DNA of 64,000 nucleotides from Xanthomonas vasicola (lineage in GTDB: Bacteria > Pseudomonadota > Gammaproteobacteria > Xanthomonadales > Xanthomonadaceae). Below are positions 50,725-63,664 of this stretch, in pieces. Within the stretch, counting starts at the first letter, position 1, and each line of letters starts with the position of its first letter. The translations under genes were made by a program, and so were the position numbers. The notes below the pieces were generated by a model that was not told where the DNA came from, ran no database searches, and saw only the letters and a list, made by a program, of their open reading frames with translations. Location of the stretch: assembly GCF_000772705.2 (NCBI RefSeq), contig NZ_JSBW02000059.1, positions 91,589 to 155,588 on the forward strand, in the 5' to 3' direction.

Positions 50725-50748
50725 CCGGGCAGCAACTCCGCTGCCCGG
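50725..50748 (+). promoter_or_regulatory. 5' hairpin in the ydcH-like leader
   Basis: CCGGGCAGC pairs perfectly with GCTGCCCGG around AACTCC. It stands at the predicted start of an mRNA with about 200 untranslated bases, and outer complementarity (CCTCCG near 50696 with CGGAGG near 50755) suggests a larger fold. No known riboswitch class was matched. Confidence 0.45.
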
Positions 50749-50926
50749 GAAGTACGGAGGACCGGGCCAGTGATGCAGAGGCACGCAACGACGCAAAACG
50801 GTGGAGTGGTTGTTGGTGGTTCCGCCCGTGTGTCGGCCTGTGCAACGCGTTGGTCTTCCATCCCCAAGCTGCGCCCCGTGCCTTTGCTGGCCGGGGCGTT
50901 CTTGTTTCAGTGAAGGAGGTAACGTC

Positions 50927-51145
50927 ATGTTCGAAGGGCAACCGCAGACCGAAATCGACGCATTGATGAAGTCCGATCCCCAGTTCAAGCAGCTCTACCA
51001 ACGCCACAAGCTATTGAACAAGAAATGCATGGATGCCGAACTCGGGGTGCTCCCGATCGACGACGTGACCTTGGGCCAGATGAAGCGCGAGAAGTTGCAG
51101 GCCAAAGAAAAGCTCACTCGCATGTACGACCAGCTGACGCACTGA
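50927..51145 (+). CDS. YdcH/DUF465-family small protein
   Basis: A 72-residue helical protein (MFEGQPQTEIDALMKSDPQF, then KQLYQRHKLLNKKCMDAELG), with the DUF465 pattern of two charged helices. The function of the family is unknown. It has a perfect Shine-Dalgarno (GAAGGAGGTAACGTC) and a long structured leader, so its translation is probably regulated. Confidence 0.85.
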   Translation: MFEGQPQTEIDALMKSDPQFKQLYQRHKLLNKKCMDAELGVLPIDDVTLGQMKREKLQAKEKLTRMYDQLTH

Positions 51146-51384
51146 TCCTTCCCCACCGTTAGAACAAGTTCACCGTCGCGGGCGGTGGCGGCCTCCTCGT
51201 CGGCTTGCCACCGTCCGCGTCTTTGTTTGTGCCGCTGTGCCTTCGGGCTTGTGGCGCATTCTTGCAGCGGCTGAGCCTGCTCGTTCATAGGTCCGCGCAA
51301 TCGTTTCAAGGCTGAATGAGCATTCCCCAGCTGTTCGTCGGATAATGACCGGCCTAGCCCGCGTGGCGCAGCGACGATATCCCG

Positions 51385-52755
<1,371 letters not shown>

Positions 52756-52843
52756 CCCCGCACCGCCGCGCGCTCGGATGAGATGCGCGGCATGGGCCAT
52801 TCAGACCTGCTTGTTACAATCGCCCACTTTTTCGGGAACCTCC

Positions 52844-54028
52844 ATGTCCAATCGCACCACTCATAGCCATGACGGCGCGCGCGCGCTGTCGCTTGCAACG
52901 CTGGCGATCCATGGAGGGCAGTCGCCAGATCCGAGCACCGGCGCAGTGATGCCGCCGATCTACGCGACGTCCACCTACGCGCAATCCAGTCCTGGCGAGC
53001 ACCAGGGCTTCGAATATTCGCGCACCCACAACCCCACACGCTTCGCCTACGAGCGGTGCGTTGCCGCGCTGGAAGGCGGCACGCGTGCATTCGCGTTCGC
53101 CTCCGGCATGGCGGCGACTTCCACGGTGATGGAATTGCTGGACGCCGACAGCCACGTTGTGGCGATGGACGACTTGTACGGCGGCACCTTCCGCCTGTTC
53201 GAGCGTGTGCGTCGCCGCACCGCCGGCCTGGATTTCAGCTTTGTCGACCTGACTGACCCATCCGCGTTTGAGGCTGCGATCCGCCCCGACACCAAGATGG
53301 TGTGGATCGAAACCCCGACCAACCCGATGCTCAAGCTGGTCGACATCGCCGCCATTGCCGCAATCGCGCGCAAGCACGGCCTGCTGATCGTGGTCGACAA
53401 CACCTTTGCTTCCCCGATGTTGCAGCGCCCGCTCAGCCTGGGTGCGGACATCGTCGTGCACTCGGCCACCAAGTATCTCAACGGCCACTCGGACATGGTC
53501 GGCGGCATTGCCGCGGTCGGCGACAACGCCGAACTCGCGGAGCAAATGGCCTTCCTTCAGAACTCCATCGGTGGCGTCCAGGGTCCGTTCGACAGCTTCC
53601 TCGCCTTGCGCGGTCTCAAGACCCTGCCGCTGCGCATGCGCGCGCACTGCGACAACGCCCTGGCGCTTGCGCAATGGCTGGAAACGCACCCCGCCATTGA
53701 AAAAGTGATTTACCCCGGCCTGGCCTCGCACCCGCAGCACGCGCTCGCAAAACGCCAGATGTCCGGCTTCGGCGGCATCGTCTCCATTGTGCTCAAGGGC
53801 GGTTTCGACGCAGCCAAGCGTTTCTGCGAAAAGACCGAACTGTTCACCCTCGCCGAATCGCTTGGTGGCGTGGAAAGCCTGGTGAACCATCCTGCCGTCA
53901 TGACGCATGCCTCCATTCCGGTTGCCCGCCGCAACCAGCTCGGTATCAGCGATGCGTTGGTGCGGCTGAGCGTGGGGATTGAGGATTTGGGGGATTTGCA
54001 GCAAGACCTGGAGCTGGCTCTGACATGA
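52844..54028 (+). CDS. metB: Cystathionine gamma-synthase/gamma-lyase
   Basis: The 394-residue PLP enzyme of the Cys/Met metabolism family has YATSTYAQSSPGEHQGFEYS at the N-terminus, the AFASGMAAT loop and the PLP-binding Lys in HSATKYLNGHSDMVGG. The family does not distinguish synthase from lyase by sequence alone; the neighbour cbs favours a lyase completing transsulfuration to cysteine, while the name metB is the usual xanthomonad label. It marks the left border of the O-antigen cluster. MSNRTTHSHDG is the start. Confidence 0.93.
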   Translation: MSNRTTHSHDGARALSLATLAIHGGQSPDPSTGAVMPPIYATSTYAQSSPGEHQGFEYSRTHNPTRFAYERCVAALEGGTRAFAFASGMAATSTVMELLDADSHVVAMDDLYGGTFRLFERVRRRTAGLDFSFVDLTDPSAFEAAIRPDTKMVWIETPTNPMLKLVDIAAIAAIARKHGLLIVVDNTFASPMLQRPLSLGADIVVHSATKYLNGHSDMVGGIAAVGDNAELAEQMAFLQNSIGGVQGPFDSFLALRGLKTLPLRMRAHCDNALALAQWLETHPAIEKVIYPGLASHPQHALAKRQMSGFGGIVSIVLKGGFDAAKRFCEKTELFTLAESLGGVESLVNHPAVMTHASIPVARRNQLGISDALVRLSVGIEDLGDLQQDLELALT

Positions 54029-54053
54029 TCAGGCCGCAGTTGGAATTCCGCCG

Positions 54054-55415
54054 GTGAATGACCTTCGCCGGCGCGGGCCAAAGGGTCTGCTCTTGCTCAA
54101 CCTGTCAGCTTGGATCAAGCAGCGCAGCGGGCTGGGCATGCTGTATCGGAAGTTGCCTCTCACCTGGCGCGTGGGCGCAGCTCGGCTGCTGTCAGTGCCT
54201 TCTGCCGAAAGTGCGCGTTTCGCGCGTACGCCCGCATGGGATGCTCCGTTGCCCTCAGCGGTCGCTGGCCCAGTCGCGCCGACGCCAGCGACCCTCGGTC
54301 CGGGAGTCAATATTCTTGGCTATGTACGTGGACAATTCGGCCTGGGTGAGAGCCTGCGTCTGTACGCGCGTGCGCTGATCGAGGCTGGGGTACCTGTGCG
54401 GTTGTTCGACATCGATCTTGGTTTGCCGCACGGTTGGGATGACCATAGCTTGGATACTTGGATCGGGGATGATCTGCCTCATCCGGTCAGCATCATTTTT
54501 GTAAATCCTGATTATCTAAAGTCGGCGCTTGAGCTCGTTGGCGTCGAGCGTCTCACAGGAAAGCATCTCATCGCCTGCTGGTTCTGGGAACTTGAGCGTG
54601 TCCCTAACGCATGGCTTCCTGCCATTGCCTTGGTCGACGAAATCATGGTCGCTACGCGCTTCATCGAAAACGCGTTCTCCAAAGTCACTGACAAGCCGAT
54701 CCTGCGCGTGCCGCAGCCGCTTTCAGCCATTGGTGACAGCGGTCTGCAACGTGCAGATTTTGGAATTGAAGAAAACAAGTTTATCTTTTTAATAACCTTC
54801 GACTTTAATTCTTGGATCGAGCGCAAGAATCCCTATGGCGCGATCGCAGCGTTCAAGCGTGCTTTTCCAAAAGAACGCGACGATGTGCGGTTGTTAGTTA
54901 AGTCCAGCAATGGGCATCGGCATCCAGATTCGTTTCGGCGCCTGCTCAACGAGGCAGCCGCCGACTCGCGGATTGTCGTACGCGATGAGCTGATCGATCG
55001 CGCTCACGTTCATGCCTTGCAGCGTTGCTGCGACGCGTATGTTTCGCTGCATCGGGCGGAGGGCTTCGGTTTGGGGCTGGCGGAATGCATGGCAATGGGA
55101 AAGCCCGTCATTGCGACAGCTTGGTCCGGAAATCTGGATTTCATGGAGACTGGCAATGCCATGTTGGTGGGATATCGGTTGGCGCCTGTGCGCGAAGGTG
55201 AATATCCACACGAACACGGCGATGTCTGGGCCGAGCCCAGCGTTGAAGAGGCAGCCGTGTTCATGCGAACGCTAGCCGATGACCCAGTTCGAGCACAGAA
55301 ACTTGGTCAAATGGCAGCAGAATCCGTAAGGGCGCTCCTCTCGCCGCAGTATGCGGCTCGCGCCATCGATGTTCGCGTTCGCCAGCTCGCCGCTAGCCTG
55401 GCGCTACACTCTTAA
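54054..55415 (+). CDS. Glycosyltransferase (GT4-like) of the O-antigen cluster
   Basis: The 453-residue protein has a Rossmann-like second half with LHRAEGFGLGLAECMAMGKP and VIATAWSGNLDFM, the donor-binding E-x7-E type motif of GT-B enzymes. The first half is divergent (GVNILGYVRGQFGLGESLRL). The start is a GTG, since the nearby ATG is in another frame. It opens a run of tightly packed genes up to gmd. The sugar and linkage are unknown; a rhamnosyltransferase is likely. Confidence 0.85.
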   Translation: MNDLRRRGPKGLLLLNLSAWIKQRSGLGMLYRKLPLTWRVGAARLLSVPSAESARFARTPAWDAPLPSAVAGPVAPTPATLGPGVNILGYVRGQFGLGESLRLYARALIEAGVPVRLFDIDLGLPHGWDDHSLDTWIGDDLPHPVSIIFVNPDYLKSALELVGVERLTGKHLIACWFWELERVPNAWLPAIALVDEIMVATRFIENAFSKVTDKPILRVPQPLSAIGDSGLQRADFGIEENKFIFLITFDFNSWIERKNPYGAIAAFKRAFPKERDDVRLLVKSSNGHRHPDSFRRLLNEAAADSRIVVRDELIDRAHVHALQRCCDAYVSLHRAEGFGLGLAECMAMGKPVIATAWSGNLDFMETGNAMLVGYRLAPVREGEYPHEHGDVWAEPSVEEAAVFMRTLADDPVRAQKLGQMAAESVRALLSPQYAARAIDVRVRQLAASLALHS

Positions 55416-55432
55416 CCCGATTGAGGTACCTT

Positions 55433-56224
55433 ATGTCATCATTATTTGCGGCCGCATGGCGCTACAGGGGCTTCATCGCTTCGTCGATCGCCAATGATTT
55501 CCGCTCCAGGCTTGCGCGTAGCAAACTGGGTACACTTTGGATCGTTTTGCAACCATTGGCACAGGCATTGATTTTCGCGATCGTGCTGTCGAACGTCTTG
55601 GCCGCCAAGCTTCCAGGCGTCGAAAACCACTTCGCTTTCGCGGTCTATCTGCTTTCTGGTCTGTTGTGTTGGTCCGCGTTTGCCGAGATCGTGCAGCGTT
55701 GCCTCACAGTCTTTATCGACAACGGCTCGCTACTGAAAAAGATGCAGTTCCCAAGAATCAGTCTGCCGTTAGTCGCGGTAGGTTCGGCAATGGTAACCAA
55801 CGTTGCCTTGCTCGCAGTCATCTTGGTGCTTGTGCCGATCTTGGGCATTTCGCTGACGCCGGCGCTGGTCTGGTTGCCGTTATTGTTGTCGATTAACGTA
55901 GCACTGGCGACCGGGATCGGCCTGCTTCTTGGTACGCTGAATGTGTTCGCACGCGATATCGGACAGATTATGGCGGTAGTGATGCAGTTCTGGTTCTGGA
56001 TGACGCCGATTGCTTATCCCGCACAGGTTGTCCCTGAGGAGTTTCAAGGGATCCTGCGATATAATCCCGTCGCAGCATTGGCGACGGGGTACCACGATAT
56101 CTTCCTTTACGGTCGCGCGCCGCAGAATTCACTCGTCTATCCGGCCGTGGTTGCTTTGGTGGCGCTGGCCCTTTCGTTCTTCGTTTTTCGGCGCGCCTCC
56201 GCCGAGATGGTTGATGCCCTATGA
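55433..56224 (+). CDS. wzm: O-antigen ABC exporter permease
   Basis: The 263-residue ABC-2 permease has six membrane segments and motifs such as RSKLGTLWIVLQPLAQALIF and FARDIGQIMAVVMQFWFWMTPI. With Wzt it flips finished O chains across the inner membrane. Its end overlaps wzt by 4 bases. The ATG for MSSLFAAAWRYRG is used. Confidence 0.95.
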   Translation: MSSLFAAAWRYRGFIASSIANDFRSRLARSKLGTLWIVLQPLAQALIFAIVLSNVLAAKLPGVENHFAFAVYLLSGLLCWSAFAEIVQRCLTVFIDNGSLLKKMQFPRISLPLVAVGSAMVTNVALLAVILVLVPILGISLTPALVWLPLLLSINVALATGIGLLLGTLNVFARDIGQIMAVVMQFWFWMTPIAYPAQVVPEEFQGILRYNPVAALATGYHDIFLYGRAPQNSLVYPAVVALVALALSFFVFRRASAEMVDAL

Positions 56225-57477
56225 GCAATTCCGTACTGGTCGTCGATGGTGTGGGTAAGTGCTACCGAAATTATCGTAGCGAGTTACAACGCTTTGCCAG
56301 TTGGTTCGGCATTCCTGTCAAGCCGCAGTCCGAACACTGGGTGTTGCGTCATATCTCATTTCGGATAGGGCGTGGCGAAGCTGTCGGCCTCGTCGGGCAG
56401 AACGGCGCAGGCAAGAGCACGTTGCTCAAGATCATCACCGGCACGGTCCGCCCCAACGAAGGCTCTGTGGTGGCCATTGGTCGCATCTCGGCGCTTCTAG
56501 AGCTTGGGCTCGGTTTCAATGCAGAGCTCACCGGTCGCGAGAACTCCCGTCATGCTCTCGGCTTGATGGGGGCGGCGGGCCACGAGATCGAATCGATGCT
56601 CGAGTCGATCGAAGAATTTGCCGAAATTGGCGATTACTTCGACCAGCCGATACGTGCCTACTCCAGCGGCATGCAAATGCGCGTGGCTTTCAGCGTGGCG
56701 ACTGCCGTGCGGCCAGAAACGCTGATCGTTGACGAAGCGCTATCAGTGGGAGACTCGTACTTCGTACACAAGTGCTTCAAGCGGATACGTGAATTCCGGG
56801 AGGCTGGAACGACGCTTCTGATCGTGTCCCATGATGCCGGTGCAATCCAGGCCTTATGCGATCGCGCGCTGTTGATCGAAGGGGGGCGGCTGATCAAAGA
56901 CGGCGATCCGCAGGAAGTCATGGATTACTACAATGCGCTGATTGCCGAAAAAGAGAACGCGAGCGTCAGGACGGCAAGTACCGAGGATGGCCGTACAGCG
57001 ACCGAGTCCGGTACTGGCGAGGCGGTCTTTGATTCGATCCAACTGCTCGACGAAACTGGAAATCCAGTTGAGTACATTGGCGTAGGCGATACGGTGACCC
57101 TGCGTTGCAAAATTTGCGTTAATGAGCCAATCAACCGTCTCGTCCTCGGTTACATGATCAAAGATAGGCTGGGTCAGTCCGTGTTTGGCACGAATACCCA
57201 CCACACTGGTCAGACTCAAGAGCGGCTGCAGGCTGGGGACCAATTGATCGCCAAAGCGCGCTTCCCGATGAATCTAGGCCCTGGAACTTATTCCGTCTCC
57301 GTGGCGTTAGCTAGTGCCGAAACCCATTTGGTCGAGAATTACCATTGGCGTGATTTGGCCTTGGTTTTCAATGTCGCCAATATACGTCACGACACCTTCG
57401 TTGGGACGGCTTGGATTCCGCCGGTACTGTCGATCGAAATCCCACGGGGGGGCGCTTGCCATGACTCCTCAGTCTAA
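56221..57477 (+). CDS. wzt: O-antigen ABC exporter ATPase with C-terminal chain-binding domain
   Basis: The 418-residue protein has an N-terminal ATPase (Walker A GQNGAGKSTLL, signature YSSGMQMRVAFSVA, Walker B TLIVDEALSVGD) and a C-terminal beta-sandwich (about residues 265-415, starting near AVFDSIQLLDETGNPVEYIG). In such Wzt proteins the extra domain recognises a modified terminal sugar. This links it to the adjacent methyltransferase gene, which overlaps its end by 17 bases. Confidence 0.95.
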   Translation: MSNSVLVVDGVGKCYRNYRSELQRFASWFGIPVKPQSEHWVLRHISFRIGRGEAVGLVGQNGAGKSTLLKIITGTVRPNEGSVVAIGRISALLELGLGFNAELTGRENSRHALGLMGAAGHEIESMLESIEEFAEIGDYFDQPIRAYSSGMQMRVAFSVATAVRPETLIVDEALSVGDSYFVHKCFKRIREFREAGTTLLIVSHDAGAIQALCDRALLIEGGRLIKDGDPQEVMDYYNALIAEKENASVRTASTEDGRTATESGTGEAVFDSIQLLDETGNPVEYIGVGDTVTLRCKICVNEPINRLVLGYMIKDRLGQSVFGTNTHHTGQTQERLQAGDQLIAKARFPMNLGPGTYSVSVALASAETHLVENYHWRDLALVFNVANIRHDTFVGTAWIPPVLSIEIPRGGACHDSSV

Positions 57478-58832
57478 AATCGTTACCCCACACTCACCGG
57501 TGCTGACAGAAATGAGCGTGGCCGAGATCCTGCGGAAGATCAACGCAGTCGTGCTAAAAAGAAAAGCAACGGGCGTAACTGGCGTCGACTCTCTAGTCTG
57601 GCCGGAAAATTTCGAGATATGGACTGCGGCCGAACCCGCAACGGCACCGCGAGAAGTCTATGAGCTGGGTGATCTGCTTGCTCAGGACGACGCCGACTTC
57701 GTGACCAACGCCTATCGTGTGCTGCTGCGTCGTCCACCGGACTCGGCCGGGTTCCTTAACAACATAGAGGCGATGCGCCGAGGTGACCAGACCAAGTTAG
57801 ACATCATCGCTTCGTTGCGGTTTTCACCTGAGGGCATGGCCGTCGGCGTTCCAGTGCGTAGATTGCGCCTAGCGTGGTTACTGCACCGCTGGAAACGCAA
57901 GCCTCTGGTTGGCCCTATCCTCTCATGGGCCCATGCGCTGCTCCGTCTCGGACACCACGTAAGTCGATTGGAGTGGCTGGAGGTGCGCAGCGCACGCGAG
58001 GCCCATCGATTGGGGCGACATGTCAATGAGGTAGTGCTCGAGGCTGGCAGCAGGATCGAGGCAATCGAGAAGAAGCTTTCACGCCTGGACAAGCGTGAAA
58101 GCCGACTACTCGAGGAGGAGACGCGCCGTGCCGCTCTTGTGCCACAGTTGGACGCGCTGTATTCCGCGTTCGAAGATCGCTTCCGTGGCCCCGAATCTCT
58201 GATTCAGGCGCGCGCCCGTCCCTACTTGCAACTTGTTCGCGAGTGCGGCGCGGGAACTCTAGAGGCTCCAGTGGTTGACGTTGGCTGCGGTCGTGGGGAA
58301 TGGCTTGCGTTGCTGAGTGACGAAGGGTTGCACGCGCGCGGAATCGATCTTAATTCCCGTTTTGTCAGGGACGCGGCTGTGCGAGGTCTTGAGGTGATCG
58401 AGGGAGACGCGATCGAGGTGCTGCGAGCTATGCCTGCAGGCAGTGTTGCCGCGATCACGTCGATGCACCTAGTCGAGCACCTGCCGTTCGAGCGCGTTGT
58501 GGAATTCATTGACGCATGTCATCACGTACTGCGGCCCGGCGGCGTGTTGATCCTCGAAACTCCGAATCCTGAAAACCTGGATGTGGCGACAATCTATTTC
58601 TACATGGACCCGACCCATCGCAATCCGCTTCCGCCAGAGATGCTGCGTTGGGTGGTTGAGGCGCGTGGTTATCCGGATGCAAGGATCGAGCGTCTCAGTG
58701 AAGAGCGCGAGTTGAGTGCTCCAGCCTTGCTGTCCGACGACCTACCTGGATCATCCTCGATCAACACCTTGCTTGCTCGTACGCACGTCGCTCCCGATTA
58801 CGCGATCATTGCCCATCGTGGGGAGGTTTCGC

Positions 58833-58840
<8 letters not shown>
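57461..58840 (+). CDS. DUF4214 and SAM methyltransferase protein, probable chain-terminating enzyme
   Basis: The 459-residue protein has an N-terminal DUF4214-like segment (about residues 75-125, VTNAYRVLLRRPPDSAGFLN), a middle coiled part, and a class I methyltransferase (about residues 255-440) with VVDVGCGRGEWLALL and ITSMHLVEHLPF. The ATG for MTPQSKIVTP gives a 17-base overlap with wzt. Wzt proteins with a chain-binding domain need a capped, often methylated, end to bind; this enzyme is the best candidate for the cap. That role is inferred. Confidence 0.78.
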
Positions 58841-60718
<1,878 letters not shown>

Positions 60719-60738
60719 AGACTGAGTAGGGGAATACG

Positions 60739-63234
60739 GTGCGTCTTGCTATCGATATGCAGGCGTGCCTGACTGATTCGCGCGACCGCGGGATCGGCAG
60801 GTATGCTGACAACTTAGTTGCTGAGATGGTGCGTCAGCGCCAGGACGACGAAATTCTGTTGGCGCTGGATGGTGCTGACCCTATGCGCCTGCGCCAGGCG
60901 CGTTCGCGCCTGCGTCATCAGTGTGTGCGTACGGCAACGACAGTGATGCATTACCCTGCAAGCGCTTTCGTCGATCATGACGCGCTGCGCATGCAAAGTG
61001 CCGCGCGCCTCCGTGGCAGATTCTTTGAGTCCTTAGGGCTAGATGCATTTCTGCATACTAGTTACTTTGAAACTGGTGGCAGCTACACAACCGGGATCGA
61101 TTGGGCAGCGGATCCGCTGCCGAAGACGGCCGTCATTGCATACGATGTGATACCACTGCTGTATCCGGAGCGCTACCTGACGCCCCATCCTTTCATGGCT
61201 GATTGGTATCCGCGTAAATGCGAGAGTTTCAGTAGGTTCGATTGTTTCCTGTCGATCTCCCAAGCAACCCGAGTGGACCTAATCGAAAAGCTTGATATTT
61301 CTCCGGAAAAGATTCACGTGATCAATGCCGGGCTTGATCCGGGAATGTTGGCTATTGCGCAGGCAGGCTTGCCGGTGGATGAGGCAATACTCATGCGGCG
61401 CGGCATCGACGCGCCCTTCGTGCTCATGGTTGGCAATGGTGACTGGCGCAAGAACACCTTGGGTGCGCTCGAGGCTTTTGCACGACTGCCGCGTAGCCTC
61501 CAGAAAAAGTATCTGCTGGTACTCACCCAAGTCGGTACGGATGTCAAAGAGGCACTTGCTGGGTCCTTTTCTCATCTCGCCTCGCGGGTACGCGTGCTTG
61601 GCCGTGTCGACGATGTTGAGTTGGTTACGCTGTACCAGGCTTGCCGAGTGTTCTATTTCCCCTCCTTTTATGAGGGCTTTGGTCTTCCTGTACTTGAGGC
61701 GATGGCATTTGGCGCGCCTGTTCTAAGCGCCAACACTGGCAGTCTGCCTGAAGTCGTGCACGATCCGCGTTGCCTGTTCGACCCGCATGACATCGACGCG
61801 GCTGCATCACTGCTTGAAGCCGCCTTAGAAGATGCGACCTTCCGTGAGGTGTTGGTTTCCGGCGTCAAGGCACATGCTTGGACTTACAATTGGAAGTCAT
61901 GCGCTGAAACCGCATTTGCGGCGCTGCGAGCTCTGGCAGACGATGCCAAGGCGGTGCAACCTCGGTTTGGCAAAGCCGGTGGTTTTGATCGTGTGCGGAT
62001 AACGCAGGAAGACATTGATGCCTGGTCGGGGCTCCTGATTGATGCCCCCGATGCAGTGGGTCATCTGGAACAAGGGTTGGCTGCGGCTGCTGCATGCGGT
62101 CGACGCCGCATCCTGGTTGATATTAGTGAGGTGGTACGCCTGGATGCACGTAGCGGCATTCAGCGCGTCGTCCGCAATTATTGTGCAGGATTGCATGCGC
62201 TCGCTGACGATGTGGGGGTTGAAGTCCAGCCTGTCTATTGGACCGAGCACGGCATCCTGTATGCCAGTGATTACGCCGCCAATCGCTTAGGTATGCCCAT
62301 TGAGACCGCTAACGCAGGCATGCGAGTCACGGTGAAGCCGAATGACCTGCTGCTGATGCTCGACTCATCGTGGTGGAGTCCCGAGCGGTTTGATGCCCTG
62401 CACACCCAGGTGGCTGCTGCTGGTGGGGAGGTGGTTTGGATGGTCTACGATCTTATTCCCTTGCTAGTGCCGCATACCTGCGATCCCGTCATGCCGCCGG
62501 TGTTCCGGGGATGGCTTGAGCATGCTGCCGCCACCGCAGATGGGTTTATCTGCATTTCCGAGGCGACACGGCAGGATCTTGAGCGTTTCCTAGACGAGCG
62601 GCCCGCGCATCTGGTGGCAAGACCATGGACGCGCGCGATGCACCTGGGCAGCGATCTGGAGTCCGGGCAGATCGTCGGCCAGGCGTCAGAGGCGATTGCG
62701 TCTTTGCTGGAAGGGCTGGAGGCCAAGCCGCTAGTCTTGGCAGTTGGCACAGTCGAGCCGCGCAAGGACTACGCGACCATTCTGGCAGCCTTCGAAAAAG
62801 TGTGGGCGCGTGGTGGTAATGCTGCACTGGCCATCGTTGGCAAACATGGATGGAACGTCGAAGAGCTTGCGCAGAAACTTCAGGCGCATCCGCAATTGGG
62901 TACGCGACTTTTCTGGTTGCAGGGAGTGTCAGATACCGACCTTCACCACCTGATGGATAGAGCGGACGTCTTGGTCCAGGCATCGGTTGCGGAAGGGTTT
63001 GGTCTGCCGCTGGTTGAGGCTGGTAGTCGCGGCAAGCCACTGTTGCTCAGCGATCTTGCGGTTTTCAAGGAGATCGCGGGCGAGGAGGCAAGCTACTTCC
63101 CCATAGGGGATGCAGATGCGTTGGTAGCTGAGATTGAACGCGGTGTAGCGAACGGATGGAAGGTGCCGACGAATATCCGGACGTTAACTTGGCGGGAATC
63201 GTCGCGTGGATTGATAGATAAATTGTTGTACTAG
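60739..63234 (+). CDS. Large double-domain glycosyltransferase of the O-antigen cluster
   Basis: The 831-residue protein has two GT-B glycosyltransferase units: the first with FPSFYEGFGLPVLEAMAFGA (about residue 310), the second, from about residue 440, with VAEGFGLPLVEAGSRGKP near residue 760. Such fused pairs make two linkages of a repeating unit, as in WbdA-type polymerases. The start is GTG after AGTAGGGGAATACG, and the gene follows gmd after 20 bases. It probably polymerises the D-rhamnan backbone. Confidence 0.9.
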   Translation: MRLAIDMQACLTDSRDRGIGRYADNLVAEMVRQRQDDEILLALDGADPMRLRQARSRLRHQCVRTATTVMHYPASAFVDHDALRMQSAARLRGRFFESLGLDAFLHTSYFETGGSYTTGIDWAADPLPKTAVIAYDVIPLLYPERYLTPHPFMADWYPRKCESFSRFDCFLSISQATRVDLIEKLDISPEKIHVINAGLDPGMLAIAQAGLPVDEAILMRRGIDAPFVLMVGNGDWRKNTLGALEAFARLPRSLQKKYLLVLTQVGTDVKEALAGSFSHLASRVRVLGRVDDVELVTLYQACRVFYFPSFYEGFGLPVLEAMAFGAPVLSANTGSLPEVVHDPRCLFDPHDIDAAASLLEAALEDATFREVLVSGVKAHAWTYNWKSCAETAFAALRALADDAKAVQPRFGKAGGFDRVRITQEDIDAWSGLLIDAPDAVGHLEQGLAAAAACGRRRILVDISEVVRLDARSGIQRVVRNYCAGLHALADDVGVEVQPVYWTEHGILYASDYAANRLGMPIETANAGMRVTVKPNDLLLMLDSSWWSPERFDALHTQVAAAGGEVVWMVYDLIPLLVPHTCDPVMPPVFRGWLEHAAATADGFICISEATRQDLERFLDERPAHLVARPWTRAMHLGSDLESGQIVGQASEAIASLLEGLEAKPLVLAVGTVEPRKDYATILAAFEKVWARGGNAALAIVGKHGWNVEELAQKLQAHPQLGTRLFWLQGVSDTDLHHLMDRADVLVQASVAEGFGLPLVEAGSRGKPLLLSDLAVFKEIAGEEASYFPIGDADALVAEIERGVANGWKVPTNIRTLTWRESSRGLIDKLLY

Positions 63235-63660
63235 AGCGGATCCGCGACAAGGGAGTGGCGCAACATTCCTTCTGATTGCATGTTGATGCTTTATTTACTT
63301 CTGCAGGAGCGGTTGCGAGCTTCTTTGCTTGGCAATTTTGCTCAGATGCAAAAAGCTCTATTGGTCAGTGACTTCTTCACTTTTCTTGAGCTTGGTCTCA
63401 ACGGCCTCTTCTACTCTGGCGCTATGTCCGAGTACGTATGAAGCGTTGAAGCGTCCTCGTTTCTTCGAGTCACTGAGAAGTAGAGGTAGTTTGTAATTGT
63501 GCCATTGCGAAGCGGATGGGTGGAAAGCCGCCGAGTGATCGATGTGGTCGTTGGTGGTTGTATCGATTGCCTGACCCACCCCGTGACCCACCCCCGAAAA
63601 CCGTGCCAACGTAAAGTAGAGACTTCGCCCCGCATGGGCCCCGTGGATCACGAGGAATCA
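63235..63660. other. Intergenic stretch between the O-antigen cluster and the IS3 element
   Basis: About 425 bases. A minus-strand frame (63358-63651) encodes a hydrophilic C-terminal-looking peptide with SKKRGRFNASYVLGHSA and VEEAVETKLKKSEEVTDQ, but it has no convincing beginning. It may be the tail of a disrupted gene whose start was lost when the IS element entered. Confidence 0.4.
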
Positions 63661-63664
63661 GGCG

